NCBI RefSeq assembly: GCF_030867095.1
Contig: NC_081831.1
Location: forward strand, 64,742,716-64,806,715
DNA from: Alligator mississippiensis
Lineage: Eukaryota > Chordata > Crocodylia > Alligatoridae
Direction of reading: 5' to 3'
DNA length: 64,000 nucleotides
Shown: piece by piece, positions 36,240-47,530 of the stretch
Numbering within the stretch: position 1 is the stretch's first letter
How the letters are laid out: the number at the start of each line of letters is the position of its first letter
Notes under the pieces: model-generated
What the model saw: only the letters and a program-made list of their open reading frames with translations
Database searches by the model: none
What the model was told of the DNA's origin: nothing
Program-made: the position numbers and the translations under genes

Positions 36240-37435
36240 AATTTACAAAACACCTTTCATGGACAAGCCTATGAACTTTACTTCATCAACCTACTGGATG
36301 CAAAAAATCATGGACTAAATATAGACATTGGATTTATGACACATTGTAACCTGCCTAACATCTGACTCCTCAGGTGCCTCTCCACTAGTTACCAGCTACA
36401 TTCATTCCCCTTCCCCCCACACCTGTCTCTCACCCCTGATGCCTCAATTTATACCTGTGCGGGCCGGGAGCGGTCCGAGGCCCTCGGGGGCGCACGGCGG
36501 GCTGTGGCCAGCAGCCCGGACACGCTGGGTCGGAGAAAGCAGGTGACATGCTAGAATTAGGCACGGACACGTAATGGTTGATTCAAGATTGTTTACTTAC
36601 ACTGTAGATGGTCGTGGTGTAGGCTGGACAGTTTCCCAGGCAAAGCTCCGCTTAAATCCCCAGTTTGAGGACTCGGACAAAAACTCTCACTCACACGGAG
36701 TTGTCGAGGCTCCGTGGATCCGTTTTTTTGCGTGCAGGGTAGAGGGATACGTCGAGGATTGCGCTCGGCGACGGGGAGAGGCGAGAGGCTGATCAGACCC
36801 CTGTAGCCTTCTTGATATTCACGCTGGGTCCAATAGGCTCCACAGCGCTTAGAGATCTTCACGAGACGTGAAGTCTCCTCCTCCTGATGTTCGTGGAGTC
36901 CTCCCTGGCAGGGTTCTCCTCGGAGTTCTCCGACTTGGGCGGAAACCACTCAAGCCTCTTATATGGCTAGCAAGCCAATCGCTAGCTGCCACGTGGGAAT
37001 ATTTTAACACAAGCCAATAATGGGGCTCGAATTTTAATACAAATGGCGGGAACTCCTTGCAACGTGCATTTCTATGCTGCAAAGAAGAAATGCACCTTGC
37101 AAAGAAAGCTTCAAAACGGTGGGAAAATAATTCAGTGGTGCCAAAGCACACACAAAACAAAAATCACACCCTTGGGTTGTGACAATACCTTCACTGGTTG
37201 CCTGTCTTGCATGCATACCTGCCTCTGGCTTCTTTACTATTCATTCCATCCAGGAAGAGCATGCAGCAACTGCAGATGCTTCCTCAGCCTGACTAAGGAT
37301 ATTTATACCTGAAAGCTTGCAAAGAAGAATTTTTTCAACTATTTGAGTTGGTTTAATAAAAGATATCAAATTAACCCAAAGAACCTTGTCTGCCTCTGTC
37401 CTTAGACCAACACAGCTACAACACGGTTATAGACC
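36240..37435 (+). repeat. Older dispersed repeat split by an LTR insertion
   Basis: The right part, 37190-37435, carries 'cctgaaagcttgcaaag', 'aactatttgagttggt', 'taataaaagatatc' and 'ccaacacagctacaac'. I recognise this as the 3' end of a repeat widespread in reptile genomes, but cannot name its class with certainty (a LINE or Penelope-like retroelement is possible). The left part, 36240-36455, fits upstream of it. The LTR at 36456-37184 interrupts it, with ATACC duplicated. Confidence 0.4.
36456..37184 (-). mobile_element. CpG-rich solo LTR, minus orientation (729 bp)
   Basis: It is flanked by a perfect 5-bp duplication ATACC (36451-36455 and 37185-37189). On the minus strand it starts TGTCACAACCC and ends GGCCCGCACA, giving TG...CA. 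A minus-strand TATA box, CCATATAA, lies at 36966-36959. The minus-strand 3' part is very rich in CpG (36456-36540), little decayed by deamination, which suggests a comparatively recent insertion. The polyadenylation signal is not a clear AATAAA; AGTAAA occurs opposite 36593-36598. A 5-bp duplication separates it from the two other LTRs in the window. Confidence 0.72.
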
Positions 37436-37524
37436 CTGTTGAGTCTATAGGTTTCCACAGGAAGTTCCACTACACCTTGCATTGCATTCTAAAGCCACAG
37501 TTTTCAAAATGGTCCTCCTTCCTA

Positions 37525-37770
37525 AGAACATTGGACTGGAAGGGACCTTCTGGGCTATCAAGTCCAGTGCCATGCTATTGTAGATTATTGCATAATTTAA
37601 TTCATTTCATAAACTGCTTGAGCTCCATTTAAAAGCTAGTTCCATGTGCTCTTCATAGAAGACTGTTCCAGGATTGGAGGAATTCCACTAGTAACCTCCC
37701 TCCAACCCAATATTTCTGTTTCAGCATAATCTTTTGTTATCTCCACTTTGGCTGATTCCTTACCCATTCC
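37525..37770 (-). mobile_element. CR1/L3-like LINE fragment, minus orientation
   Basis: 'gaacattggactggaaggga' and 'tcaagtccagtgccatgc' are the reverse complement of a CR1 3' region. 'agactgttccaggattggag' and 'ctaacctccctcc'-like text follow in the expected order. Divergence is moderate to high. Confidence 0.55.
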
Positions 37771-39449
37771 TTATAATTAATGTACTAGTCTTGTCCTCTT
37801 CAGCTTCAATAACAATCTTCGGTGTGGCACTTTCAGTGTGGGTCTTGCTGAATTCCAGAAAGACTAGATCTCCTGATTTTTCCATTTGCAGACACCCGAT
37901 TGTCAAGCTGGCAAACACCCTCTCCCACTGAAGTCACTCACTTAAGTGCCTGAACTTGGGTTTCAGAACCTAATTTTAGATACTCATTTTGGAAACCATT
38001 AAGCTTAGAGATCAATTTAAGAAAAGCTCCTTTTGCATAGGCCTTCCCCTAGGAAAGATATTTCAATGTGTCTGCTCTGTTTTAGCTTAAATTGAAGTCA
38101 ATAGACAAGTTATAGCTATCTTTGCTCCCATTCCTGTGCTGTAATGAACTGCACTGAAATCAAATGGGAATACTCAGAGGCTGGGTTAGAAAAGGCATGA
38201 CACAAAACTAGAAAAGCTAAAAAATGTGGTGGAAATGTCAGAGAAGGAGGTTTTCACAAGATAAAGCAATGAGGTTGACCTTGCCTACAGCATGTTCCAT
38301 ATTCTCACAAGTTATTTTGCTTTGATTGCATTGCTGCTGGTTTTATGCTATTTAATTTCCTTTGCAGCACTGTGCACACCTGGACCTGTGCAACTGGACT
38401 AATCAGTTACACTTCCTGTTTATAGTTGATTTCACTTTCTGGTTCTTCCCTCATACAGGGCAATGGCATCCTAAGCTGAGAACAGTACGGACAGCTTGGG
38501 CATTAGTAGCGGGAAGGAAAAATTCCTACAAATCAAAGATCTTTTTATGCAGCTGCCATCGTTCTTAGAAACAGCAGTAAAGCACAAGGAGAGAAATATA
38601 CACTAAAGAGGGAACATGGAAGCAGTAATGATCTTAAATAATATGACCTAAGTTTTCCATGACTAGTTTCCTCAGTATCTTTGCAGTTGCTTTTATGCCC
38701 TATTAAATAACTGGACTATAGAGACCTGTTTATTTTCATATATTACCTCTTTTGGATTTCTGGGCGCACACAGTCCTCTTGTTGACACTGGTGTTATGAT
38801 AAATTAACATGCTCTGGTGAGCTTAGCTGTTTACAGAACAGTATGCCTGTCAGTTCTCCAATTCACAGAACAGTCAGTTACTAGCAATTGCAGAGGCTAG
38901 CTACACTCAAAAAAAGCTTTGATTAAGCCCTGTTTGAACAGTAGCAGTGGGTAGATGATTTAGCTGATGAATTTAGACTTTATTTTGCCTATTGGGTATC
39001 CATTCTGAGAGTATTTCCTCTACATTCCTTGCCATTCAAAAACATAAGGAACTCTTAATTATTTTGCAGTCTCTTTCTTGACTGATGCTGAATAAATTGG
39101 GATTATGTTTGATTAATTATGATTGGTTCAAGAATACATTGCTCTGTTTCTGTTCAACAAGTGGCTGAGTATACAAGCCCTACCATCACAAATACACAGC
39201 CCTCTCAATCTAACGCTGTCTGCCCAGTTACCTGTGTTGTGCGCTGCTGTGGTGGTAGTGGTGGTTACTTGTATCGTGGTAACAGCCTAGCTGTGCAGTG
39301 ATGGGCCCAGAGTTCATTGTTTCAGGTACGATTCAAATACAGAAGAAAAAAGATGATCCATGCCCCAAAGAGCTTACAACCTGACCTTTCCAGGAACCTT
39401 TGAAGCTCAATCTCTCAGCTGTTCTTGGGAAGTGAAAGTAACAAATGTT
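37771..39449. other. Intergenic, no recognised gene
   Basis: Nothing assignable except 39352-39382 ('atgccccaaagagcttacaa'), a short motif seen in old interspersed repeats. Confidence 0.3.
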
Positions 39450-39665
39450 CCCCTTTTCCCTGCCTGCATGATGCTCAGCCCCAGAGATACAACTCAAGCC
39501 TCCAGGGCTGCTGGCTTTCTCACTGCTCAGGTCTCAACGGTCTTGGGTGCCCCAAAATTGAAAAAAACACCCCAAAATAAAACATTTTGGCCCACCCACT
39601 TCCCCTATCTCAGAGGCACTCCGAGTACTTCGACTGAAGCATGGGCCAAAAACGTGGCGTTTGCA
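39450..39665 (+). repeat. First copy of a duplicated ~210-bp block
   Basis: It begins near 'cctgcatgatgctcagccc' and runs through 'gtcttgggtgccccaaaatt' to 'cttcgactgaagcatgggcc'. A diverged second copy follows 555 bp to the right at 40005-40210, in the same orientation. Similarity extends weakly on the right side (both reach a 'cagggtaaaaaa' run). Confidence 0.7.
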
Positions 39666-39734
39666 CTGCAGCCCAAGCGCTGACCAGATGGCTTCTCAGG
39701 TCCATCGCACCTTGCCATATACCAGGGTAAAAAA

Positions 39735-39860
39735 TAGTTTTCTTTATGCCTACTGCCTGTGTGAGTCTTTGAGTCCATAACCAGACTTGAACTCACAACC
39801 TTCCCACCAGCAGTGGGGCATACAAACCCCAGAGCCACACAGCAAGACTAGCTTTGATTT
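39735..39860 (-). repeat. tRNA-like sequence, probable SINE head
   Basis: On the minus strand TGGCTCTGGGG resembles a Pol III A box and GTGAGTTCAAGTCTGG a B box (canonical GGTTCGAATCC), with spacing near that of a tRNA. It lacks complete acceptor and D/T stem pairing that I can confirm, so I call it a tRNA-derived SINE head rather than a tRNA gene. It sits between the two copies of the duplicated block. Confidence 0.45.
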
Positions 39861-40004
39861 TTTTTCCACCCTCCATGCCTAGGCCACTACAACACACATA
39901 TACATGCATATGTATACCACCTCCTGACTCAAAAAAAAAAAAAAAATGCTCTGAGAGCTGGCTCTGTGCCCCATGAAAAGAAGCCACAGGCAGCCACGAA
40001 CAAC

Positions 40005-40210
40005 CCCCTTTCCCATGCTAGCATGATGCTCAGCCCCAGCAATACAACACAAGCCTCCCGGGCTACTGGCTTCCTCACTGTTTGGGTCTCAATGGTCTTG
40101 GGTGCCCCAAAATTGAAAAAGAAAAAAAATACATTTTGGCTGCACCTACTTCCCCTTCCTCAGAGACACTCTGGTTGCTCTGATTGAAACACAGGCTAAA
40201 AATCTGGGAC
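40005..40210 (+). repeat. Second copy of the duplicated ~210-bp block
   Basis: 'gcatgatgctcagcccc', 'gtcttgggtgccccaaaatt' and 'tgattgaaacacaggct' follow the order of the copy at 39450-39665, with scattered substitutions and a longer A-rich run. Two insertions of one dispersed repeat, or a local duplication, would both explain it. Confidence 0.7.
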
Positions 40211-40335
40211 TTAGCATAGCTTTCAGCATGCCATGGTGAGCCCTGCAGCTTTTAGCTCTGAAGCCTGGGTACTAGTCAGATGGTTTCTTGGGCCCATCAT
40301 ATCTTTCCATGCATCAGGGTAAAAAAAAAATTTCT

Positions 40336-43300
40336 CAGTGAGACCAAACATTCAGACTTTTTGTTTCAGTATTTAGCTAACTCTATTAAAAATATGCTGG
40401 GATACCCTCTTTGATTGCTAGACACAGAGATTACTCCCCCAGTGGGTTTTGTGCTCTTTGAAAAAGATGACTCATCTCATTTGACTGGGAGGGTAAACTG
40501 CTTTCATAGTCCTGACATGATTTCACTTTGAATGGAGTTTTATGAGGTTTAGGTGGGATCCTCAGTTGCTGTGAACTGAAAGTAGAAGTCCCTTGGCTTG
40601 CGTGGTGCCAGTGCAGCTGTGTGAGTTCGCTCCAGTTAAGAACACATCTCAGACCCTCATCAAACCCCAGCTGGATCGTGTGGAGTCTGGATAGGGCCTG
40701 AGCAAGAGGAACCTGTGTCAAAAGTAATGTTGCATACCAAGCCAGTGGAGAGTGCTCGCAAGGTGAAGAAGTGGCAGGCTGCCAATTTGGCCATTGTTTT
40801 TAGAAATCCCTAGGAGGCATCAATTTGAATTTCTCCTCCTGCACCTCACTTTCTTGAGAAACATTGTACATTCCTAGGTTTGCCCACGAGCTCCCAGTTT
40901 CTGTGTGTTTGAAGGGTAAAGTTCAGTCCTCGCCCTATGCTTAAGGGAGGCTGGGGGTTGTTCAGTTTTTATTTCAGAAGCACTGGAATTCAGGTACACA
41001 GTGACTTTACAATAACATTCCCACTTGTCCATCTGCCCACAGAAGAACTGCTTTCATTGAGCTTCTCTGCCTGTGCTATTCTTCAGCCTAGTGCTTATGC
41101 TGCTAGATGTCAAAGGTAGCTCTGGTTGTTTAAATCTCTCTCTTCCCTGTTGAGAAACTGGCTTGAGAAGTCATAAGGATTTCCTGCTGGGAGCTTGTTT
41201 ACTTCATGCAACTTGTCTGAACAGGAGTTTCCTATGCAACGATTGGGGATCAAGAGCAAAAGGAAATGCATGAAAAGTCCCTCTTGACATTTGTTTTTGT
41301 GTGGTGAGAAGAGGCCACATTTAATAATACTCTCACTGGTGGAGTGGCGAGAATATACCCACACCATACTACAAGTAGAATTTATTTCTCTCTGTACTGG
41401 GAACGCTAATTGCATGAGGAAATAGAAAGACTCCAAAAGAAAAGCAGGACTATGAACACACTTGGTGCTGAAATGTCAGCCTATGATTTGGCCTATGAAA
41501 TGACTGTGATTGGCATAGCTGATTGATTACTTCCTGTAGTAGAGAGGCTTTCAATTAAAAATAGTTGAATGCCCCTTTTTATAAGGAGCAACCCAAGATC
41601 AGGTTTGTTTTCAAAATCAAATTGAATTTGTGATTTCACAGCTGTGCTTTGCTGAGTTTTTTGTTTCATGCCAGAAGCCATTTGGAGTAGGAAATGGATC
41701 TGACAGGCTAGCAACGGGCCACACATGCAAGAAAAGCAAGAATAATCAACAGTGACCCCAGCCACCCCCTCTCCTGAATTTGCAGCATGCAGAAAAAATC
41801 AGGGCCACAGTTTATGTCTGGGCAGAAGCACTGTGAGAAACTCAAGGAGTTATTTTGTAATGTAGCGTGGGAACAGTGCCCAGAGAAGGAGCAAGCATAC
41901 AAGGGGATGTGGAGCCAGCTCCGAGATGGAAGTTCTTAAAGCAACACACACACTGTTTGCTGCTCTACCCCCATCTCCTTCAGCAAGGCAGAAATTATTA
42001 TTTGAGAAGCTGTCCTTTGGATTTTGGTCTGTGAACTTATATTGGCTTACTAGCATCCTCACTCTGACCTTATGCCCTGAAACCAGTATAGCAAGGAGAC
42101 ATTCCAAGCTGAAACATGAATTCCACATTATATGTTTCTTGATTAAACAGCCCAGGTGGGAAGTATTTGACTCTCCAACAACCCTTCCCACCCCCCCAAC
42201 CCCCTGTGAATTCCAGGCAACTCTCACTCTCAGATCAGTGGCAAATTTTATGTAAGTGAATAATGACCATGGGTCCATAAGCACAAATAGCTAACTAGTA
42301 CCATAACTGATAGTCAAAAGGTTGTGAGGATTGACTGGGTCATGGAGATTGGCTGTACTCCCTCAGCTCTAGCAATGATTCTTCTAAGTAGGGGTTAGGG
42401 AATGTTCATGGTATGGAGGAAGTCTGCATTGTCAAGTAAGAGATGACTGCAAGCTAACATCCTTCAATCGTTCACCAGCACAAAGGTTCACGATGGAAAA
42501 TAGGCTAAGTAACACTTAAAAATAAAAGACAGAGAACAGTATTAGCACAGCCAGGGCTTACACAAACCTCCCACTTTAAAGCAAATGACAAGGAAACCTG
42601 CAAACACTCATGGGCCTAATTAAAACAGGACATAAATCAAAGTGGTCTCCTTAACAGATGTGGAGCAGAATGGAACCTGGTACTTTAGGACATTTTTTGG
42701 AAGGGTCACTTAAAAAAAGAGAGTTGCCAAAGGAAGGGTGGCTAATAGTACTGGTTGCTCTGTTTAAGTTTCTACTTTGGCAACTTGCAGAATTATTTTT
42801 CTCCTGAAAGGTCAGTGGCATTTTCAACCTCCCATAGAACCAGTATCATCAGTCTCAGATCTACTTGAAGATGACAGTGATATTAGTTCTTGTAGAAATG
42901 TTAAACTCTTGTACTTGGGTGTCTGCAGTTAAAGGAGTATGTAGGAATTGTTTCCTTGGTGTACTTACACCTCAGATTACTAGAGCAATGGAGCCATATC
43001 ATTGTGTAGACAGGAACTGGTAATGCTACCACATCCTTTTTACACAAGAAGAGATGGATACTTTGGCACAGACAGAATGAAACTGTCTGATCTGGCATGC
43101 GGATAGGATGCAATACAGTTGGATGTTAGTGTCACATTTTATCAGGACCTTCAAGGTCCCCATGAACAGAGCACCTACTGGTACAGTGCTGAGATATTGC
43201 CTCAGTAGTGATTCAGAGAAACATTTATTCACCGAGTCCCTTTATTCTGCACTTTGATTCTTTCTCTTTCACAACTGACTTTACCCAACACCCAGCCAGG

Positions 43301-43556
43301 GTGCAGAAAGTTTACCTACAGCCAAACCACGGATTTTCTTGGAATCTGCATTGGCAGTTTCAAGATGGGCTTTCTTGGTCTTCAGTACAGACATCTGCTT
43401 CTTTTTCAGAGGTTTTAGGGAAAGTTTGACAGTATTCATTAATAAAAAATGCATCTAAAATGAAAACGGACATGGCATCATGCTGCAGTGAACATACTTC
43501 ATGTTCATCTGTGTGTGCGTCCGTGTGGCCTCGCGCTCTGCTGGATGGAAGCAGAA
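40336..43556. other. Intergenic, no recognised feature
   Basis: About 3.2 kb without assignable genes or repeats. The 144-codon minus frame at 41850-42284 and the 109-codon plus frame at 41926-42255 overlap on opposite strands and have no visible domain. Confidence 0.35.
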
Positions 43557-43564
43557 CTGCTCAC

Positions 43565-43908
43565 TAGGGCTGTGTGAAGCTTCGGCTTCTGATTCGTTTC
43601 GGTGGAGATTCAGCCTGTTTCAGTGGCCAAATCTCTGAATCTGAATCAAATCAAAGGACCCTTTAATCTCTCCGAATCAAATTGGAACCTTCCGAATTGA
43701 TTTGGAGAGATTCAGAAAGATTTGGCGATTCAGACACAGACAGTCTATGGCCGAATTGCTGATTCTTCGAATCAGCATCAAATCTTCAGATTCAGATTCA
43801 GCCAGATCAAATCAGGGACAGTGATCCGAATCAATGAATTGAATCACTGTCCCCGATTCGGGCTGAATCAGAATCTGAATTGAATAGGGCCTGCTTCGTG
43901 TACCCCTA
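43565..43908. mobile_element. MITE with TAGGGCTGTG ends and GATTC-rich interior (344 bp)
   Basis: The left end TAGGGCTGTGTGAAGC mirrors the right end GCTTCGTGTACCCCTA. A perfect 8-bp duplication CTGCTCAC flanks it (43557-43564 and 43909-43916). The interior is dominated by GATTC/GAATC words in both directions, with an 11-bp perfect stem (GGGACAGTGAT 43815-43825, ATCACTGTCCC 43843-43853). Its termini match those of the element at 18112-19318 but the interior words differ. Confidence 0.88.
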
Positions 43909-43916
43909 CTGCTCAC

Positions 43917-45044
43917 CTGTGTTATACAGCCTGTTTTGCTGATAAATAATGGAGACTCTCTTTCAATTAAAGAGAGAGGGCCTTTGTTTACAGAGCAAGA
44001 ATATCTGAGTTCTATCCCAGCGGAGCCAATCAAGTACTGAACTGGCCCTGATATTGATAACCCTGGCCTTTTTAGGTAGCCACAGATTTTTTTGCAACAT
44101 TAATTAAAAACAGCAGGAAAGCATATCACTTTACTGTGATATGCCAAAAATCTCTCTCCTTTTTTGGTTTGGTATAACAGGATCTTGGGAATTTTAAAGT
44201 GAAATAACAGTGTGGAACATAATGTGATCCCTGGTGTCTTTAGTAAATGTCTGGAAACCTGGATCACAGTCAAGAGTGACATAATTCAGCTTTCTTTGTG
44301 AGAGTTCAAAGGCTGTGTCTGAAAAGGCACAACCCCCATTTATCTAGTGAGCTTTCTAACCAACAGAGAAAGTACAGTTTGTCCTCTCGACCCAGCAAGT
44401 GAAAGCCACGTCTCTCCAAAATGACCAGTTACTGATTGCTAGCGTTCTGCTTTATTGCCTAGAATGAAGAAAAACATTGTCCTTAGGAACAGTCTCCACA
44501 ATCATTTATAATAACAACAGAAGGCATGTGCACTTTTCACCCATCAAATTTGGAAAATGTACACCTTCTTCTTGACCTGTTGCAGAGGAGACAGTAAGTG
44601 TCGACAAGATGAGATCCAGAGGTTTTGCCTTGAAACTTGCTTGGATTATATGGAAAATGTAAAAAATGTATCTCCTAGAGAAAGGCAGGTTGATGGTTTA
44701 GCTCCCAAACACATCACATTAGAGGTGTTTACAGAACCTGTCAGCTCACCTGCCTGCTTTGAATGGGTTTTCTTCCCCTTCCCCCCCAACCCACATTGAT
44801 ACCCTATCATTTAAGATAAATTTTGCCTGCTTCATAATGGATTGCTTGTGCTATTGGCACTAAGGTGAATGGCTGATAAATCAATAGAACTGAATTTTCT
44901 GCAGCCTTTTTAAGTAATCTGGCAATCCCAAAACCTTCAATTACGAGTGAATATCTGTCAGAGCAGAGACTGCAGACAATTCACAACAGCTGCTCTGCAC
45001 CTCTCCATACCTTGCACAGAGGCTTGGAAAAGAGAACTTGCTGG
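43917..45044. other. Intergenic, no supported gene
   Basis: 43980-44060 may be a MIR relic ('gagttctatcccag'). The 80-codon plus frame at 44557-44799 begins after a pyrimidine-rich tract and TGCAG, like a 3' splice site, but the product is unfamiliar and no partner exon was found. Confidence 0.3.
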
Positions 45045-45110
45045 ATTGAAATAGAGAGAGTTCACAGAGGAGCGGCCAAAATGACTGAGGTCTGAAAACT
45101 AAATGGGTCT
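45045..45110 (+). mobile_element. Short CR1 fragment
   Basis: 'gttcacagaggagcggcc' and 'aaaatgactgaggtctg' correspond to the CR1 ORF2 segment encoding the 'vQrRa..rm..gl' region, compare 33058-33080. Only about 65 bp are recognisable. Confidence 0.5.
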
Positions 45111-45207
45111 GGATAAACAGTAACTAAGTAAGGAGTGTGAACATTACTGAGTTGAATGGTGCAAGCACAAAGCAGAGGGAGAACTATCTAGCTGATCCCT
45201 GAGGCTA

Positions 45208-46006
45208 AGTACAGGCAGTCAAAAAGCCCAAGGCTGAATTGATTCAGTCTTTGCAAGTTAGTCTAAGCTGCAAAGATTGAACCAATAATCAAATGAACAG
45301 ACATTCACTTGTGATTCAGGAAATGCAGCCACATGTCTGCAGTGGCTCAAGCCAGAAGCCAGGGGGTGCTAAAATATGGCTTTCTGGGATGTAGCCAGCA
45401 TGGGCTGTGTGTTTGCTCCCTCCTCCTGCTGCCCCAAAGTCTCTGAGTTTTGCAGTCCATAATTGCAGGAGTAGGACTCTGCAGGGTTGCTTGTCACTTC
45501 CTCTTCCTGCTTCCAGGTACCTCTAGGATTTGTAGTCCACAGTGACAGCCAACAGTAAGTAAGCCAGCAGGGCAGAGCAAGGCAGCTCTGTGCTCAGGGG
45601 AAGATGAGTTTAACCCCCTCCTTGGCCCCAGACCAGAGCTGGTGTTTTCCTGGAGGTGGGGTGGGGAGCAGCAGTGAGCTGGCCAGTGAGGCATCCCTCA
45701 CTGCTCCAGCTAGGGAGCAGAAGTTCAGGGCCAGCCCTGCTCTCTGGAGCAGACAGCCCAGCCCAGGGCTGCAGAACATGCTGGGGGACTGTGATTTAAC
45801 TTGAATCAGGAAGAGGTCGGGGACAGAAGTTTCATAAACTGGTTTGACCTAAATCAGTTAAGCCTAATACTACATTCAGCCAGGTTTATCTTAAACCGGT
45901 TTCAGCCATTTTGAAACTGGTTTATGTGCACTGAACTTCTGTTCTGTTACAAGTTTAAACCAGTTTCTGATCACTTAAACCAGTTTATGTGTAACTTCTG
46001 TCCCTA
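45208..46006. mobile_element. Non-autonomous element with fold-back ends (~800 bp)
   Basis: The left end TAAGTACAGGCAGTCAAAAA and the right end GTGTAACTTCTGTCCCTA form a diverged inverted pair (compare TAGGGACAGACACTC at 22208). The right 190 bp is a hairpin by itself: GGGACAGAAGTTTCATAAAC near 45820 against GTTTATGTGTAACTTCTG to 46003. The left ~110 bp is parallel to 22208-22320. The middle shares 'cagggccagccctgctc' with 24005-24045. No clear target duplication was found. Confidence 0.6.
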
Positions 46007-47142
46007 GCCTGGGAGCAAAAGCAGCTAGGAAAAATGAGGATGAATCTAAAGGCTTGTCTGAACACAAAGCTGCACTAATTTAACTTGTGATTTGAGACCA
46101 ATATAGTTAAATCAGGACTGGAAGTAGAATGGACTTCTGTATTTTAGTTTAAGCCAGGCTTGCGTAGAGCTAATGTCCTATAATGACAGATTTGAAGCTA
46201 GACTGCATTAAGCAACTGTCAACCTGAAATGAGTCCCTGTACAAGGGGGCTGTACTGGTTTAACTGAACTGGTATATGTATGTGAATGTATGAAGAAGGC
46301 CAAGGAAGGGAACAGATAGTCTTAAATGTTGGTAAAAAAATTACTGGAAATTTGGTATCAGTCTGTGAATAGTGTCTTGGGAAAGCTGTAAGTTTCCTTT
46401 TCTGCTGGACTTTAAAGCTAATGGGAACAATGCTTGAAGGAACTGCCTTACTTTGGCCCTGGATGAGATGGACTGGATAGCCTTTTCTAGCTCCAGAACA
46501 CACCAGTCTGTTTTTACAGTGCGTCATGGGATATTTAATTTATAATGGGATAGCTCCCCTGTGTCATCTCAAAAATAGAAATCAATGAGTGTAGTAGGAA
46601 CTGCTTAGAAATGCGTGGGAGGCTAGATGTATGTCACATCCACATTCAGCAGCTCAGGAGCCAAATTCAGCCGTTGCAGAGATGGCTATAACTCTAGTGA
46701 AGTCAGAGGAGTTGCAGTAACTTGTAGCACATCTGAATTTGACCCATTTAGCTCCCTTCTTGGCCTTGAATGTACAGAAATTCAGTTCTGGGGGCTAGGC
46801 TCAGCAACCTTTCAAATGTACTTCCGTGATATTCTAGGATTTAGATGAGCTTTCTCTTGGGTGTCTCAGAAATGGACCCTTTCCCTCTAACTGCCCACTC
46901 AGCATCTACTGCAAGGTGAGGGAGAGAATCTGGGGATCTTCCCCTTCTCAGTATAGCCGATATACCTTTGAGAGAGATTTTCAATCCATTATGGGGCAGG
47001 TGCAAACAAGGCCTTCCTAGCAGGTTCATCCAGTATCAGTTCCAATTCGCATTACAACTGTGACTAAGACCAAAGCTCAGAAAATTCAGTATACCTACTG
47101 TCAATTAACAATTGTCCTAAACAAAAATCCTGGGTAGGGGCA
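46007..47142. other. Intergenic; possible ancient MITE relics
   Basis: 46048-46160 ('aaggcttgtctgaac...') resembles the end of a reptile MITE. 46655-46763 has inverted ends 'gagccaaattcag' and 'ctgaatttgaccc' around 'gtgaagtcagaggag', typical of an old palindromic repeat. Both are low confidence. Confidence 0.35.
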
Positions 47143-47166
47143 GTGTGTGTGTGTGTGTGTGTGTGT
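47143..47166. repeat. (GT)12 microsatellite
   Basis: An uninterrupted GT dinucleotide run of 24 bases. Confidence 0.95.
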
Positions 47167-47394
47167 ACATGCATGGTGGTGGTTGAAATCTAGATCTCAC
47201 TTTTCTCCTTTGCTTCCTCCATTAGCATATTCCAAGTATGGTATGTATGGTATATTGCCAGGGTACTGGAGGTGGGCCCAGGTGTTGTGGTTTAAGCCCA
47301 TCTCAACCATAAATGCAGGAATTGCTCAAGATTTTATAATGCCTACTACTTTTAATCAGAAATGCCAAAGCATATGTAAAGTAGGGGTAAGGAA

Positions 47395-47530
47395 TCTTAT
47401 TCTTATTTTACTGAAAGGGTAAGAGAGGCAGAGAGAAATGTAGAGGTGTTCCCTAGGTCACATAACAAGTCTGTGGCAGATTTGGGAGTAGGGCCCAGCT
47501 TGACCCATGCACTAAACCCACTGTTTTGCA
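47395..47530 (-). repeat. MIR-like SINE relic, minus orientation
   Basis: 'cttattttactgaaagggta', 'agagaggcagagagaaa', 'ccctaggtcacataacaag' and 'tctgtggcagatttggga' follow, in order, the well-known reverse-complement MIR core. Weak traces of the tRNA-related part continue to about 47530. Confidence 0.65.

Noticed and set aside
36574-37160. Frames of 72-118 codons in the CpG-rich segment
   Set aside because: They fall inside the LTR at 36456-37184, which is non-coding in endogenous retroviruses of this type.
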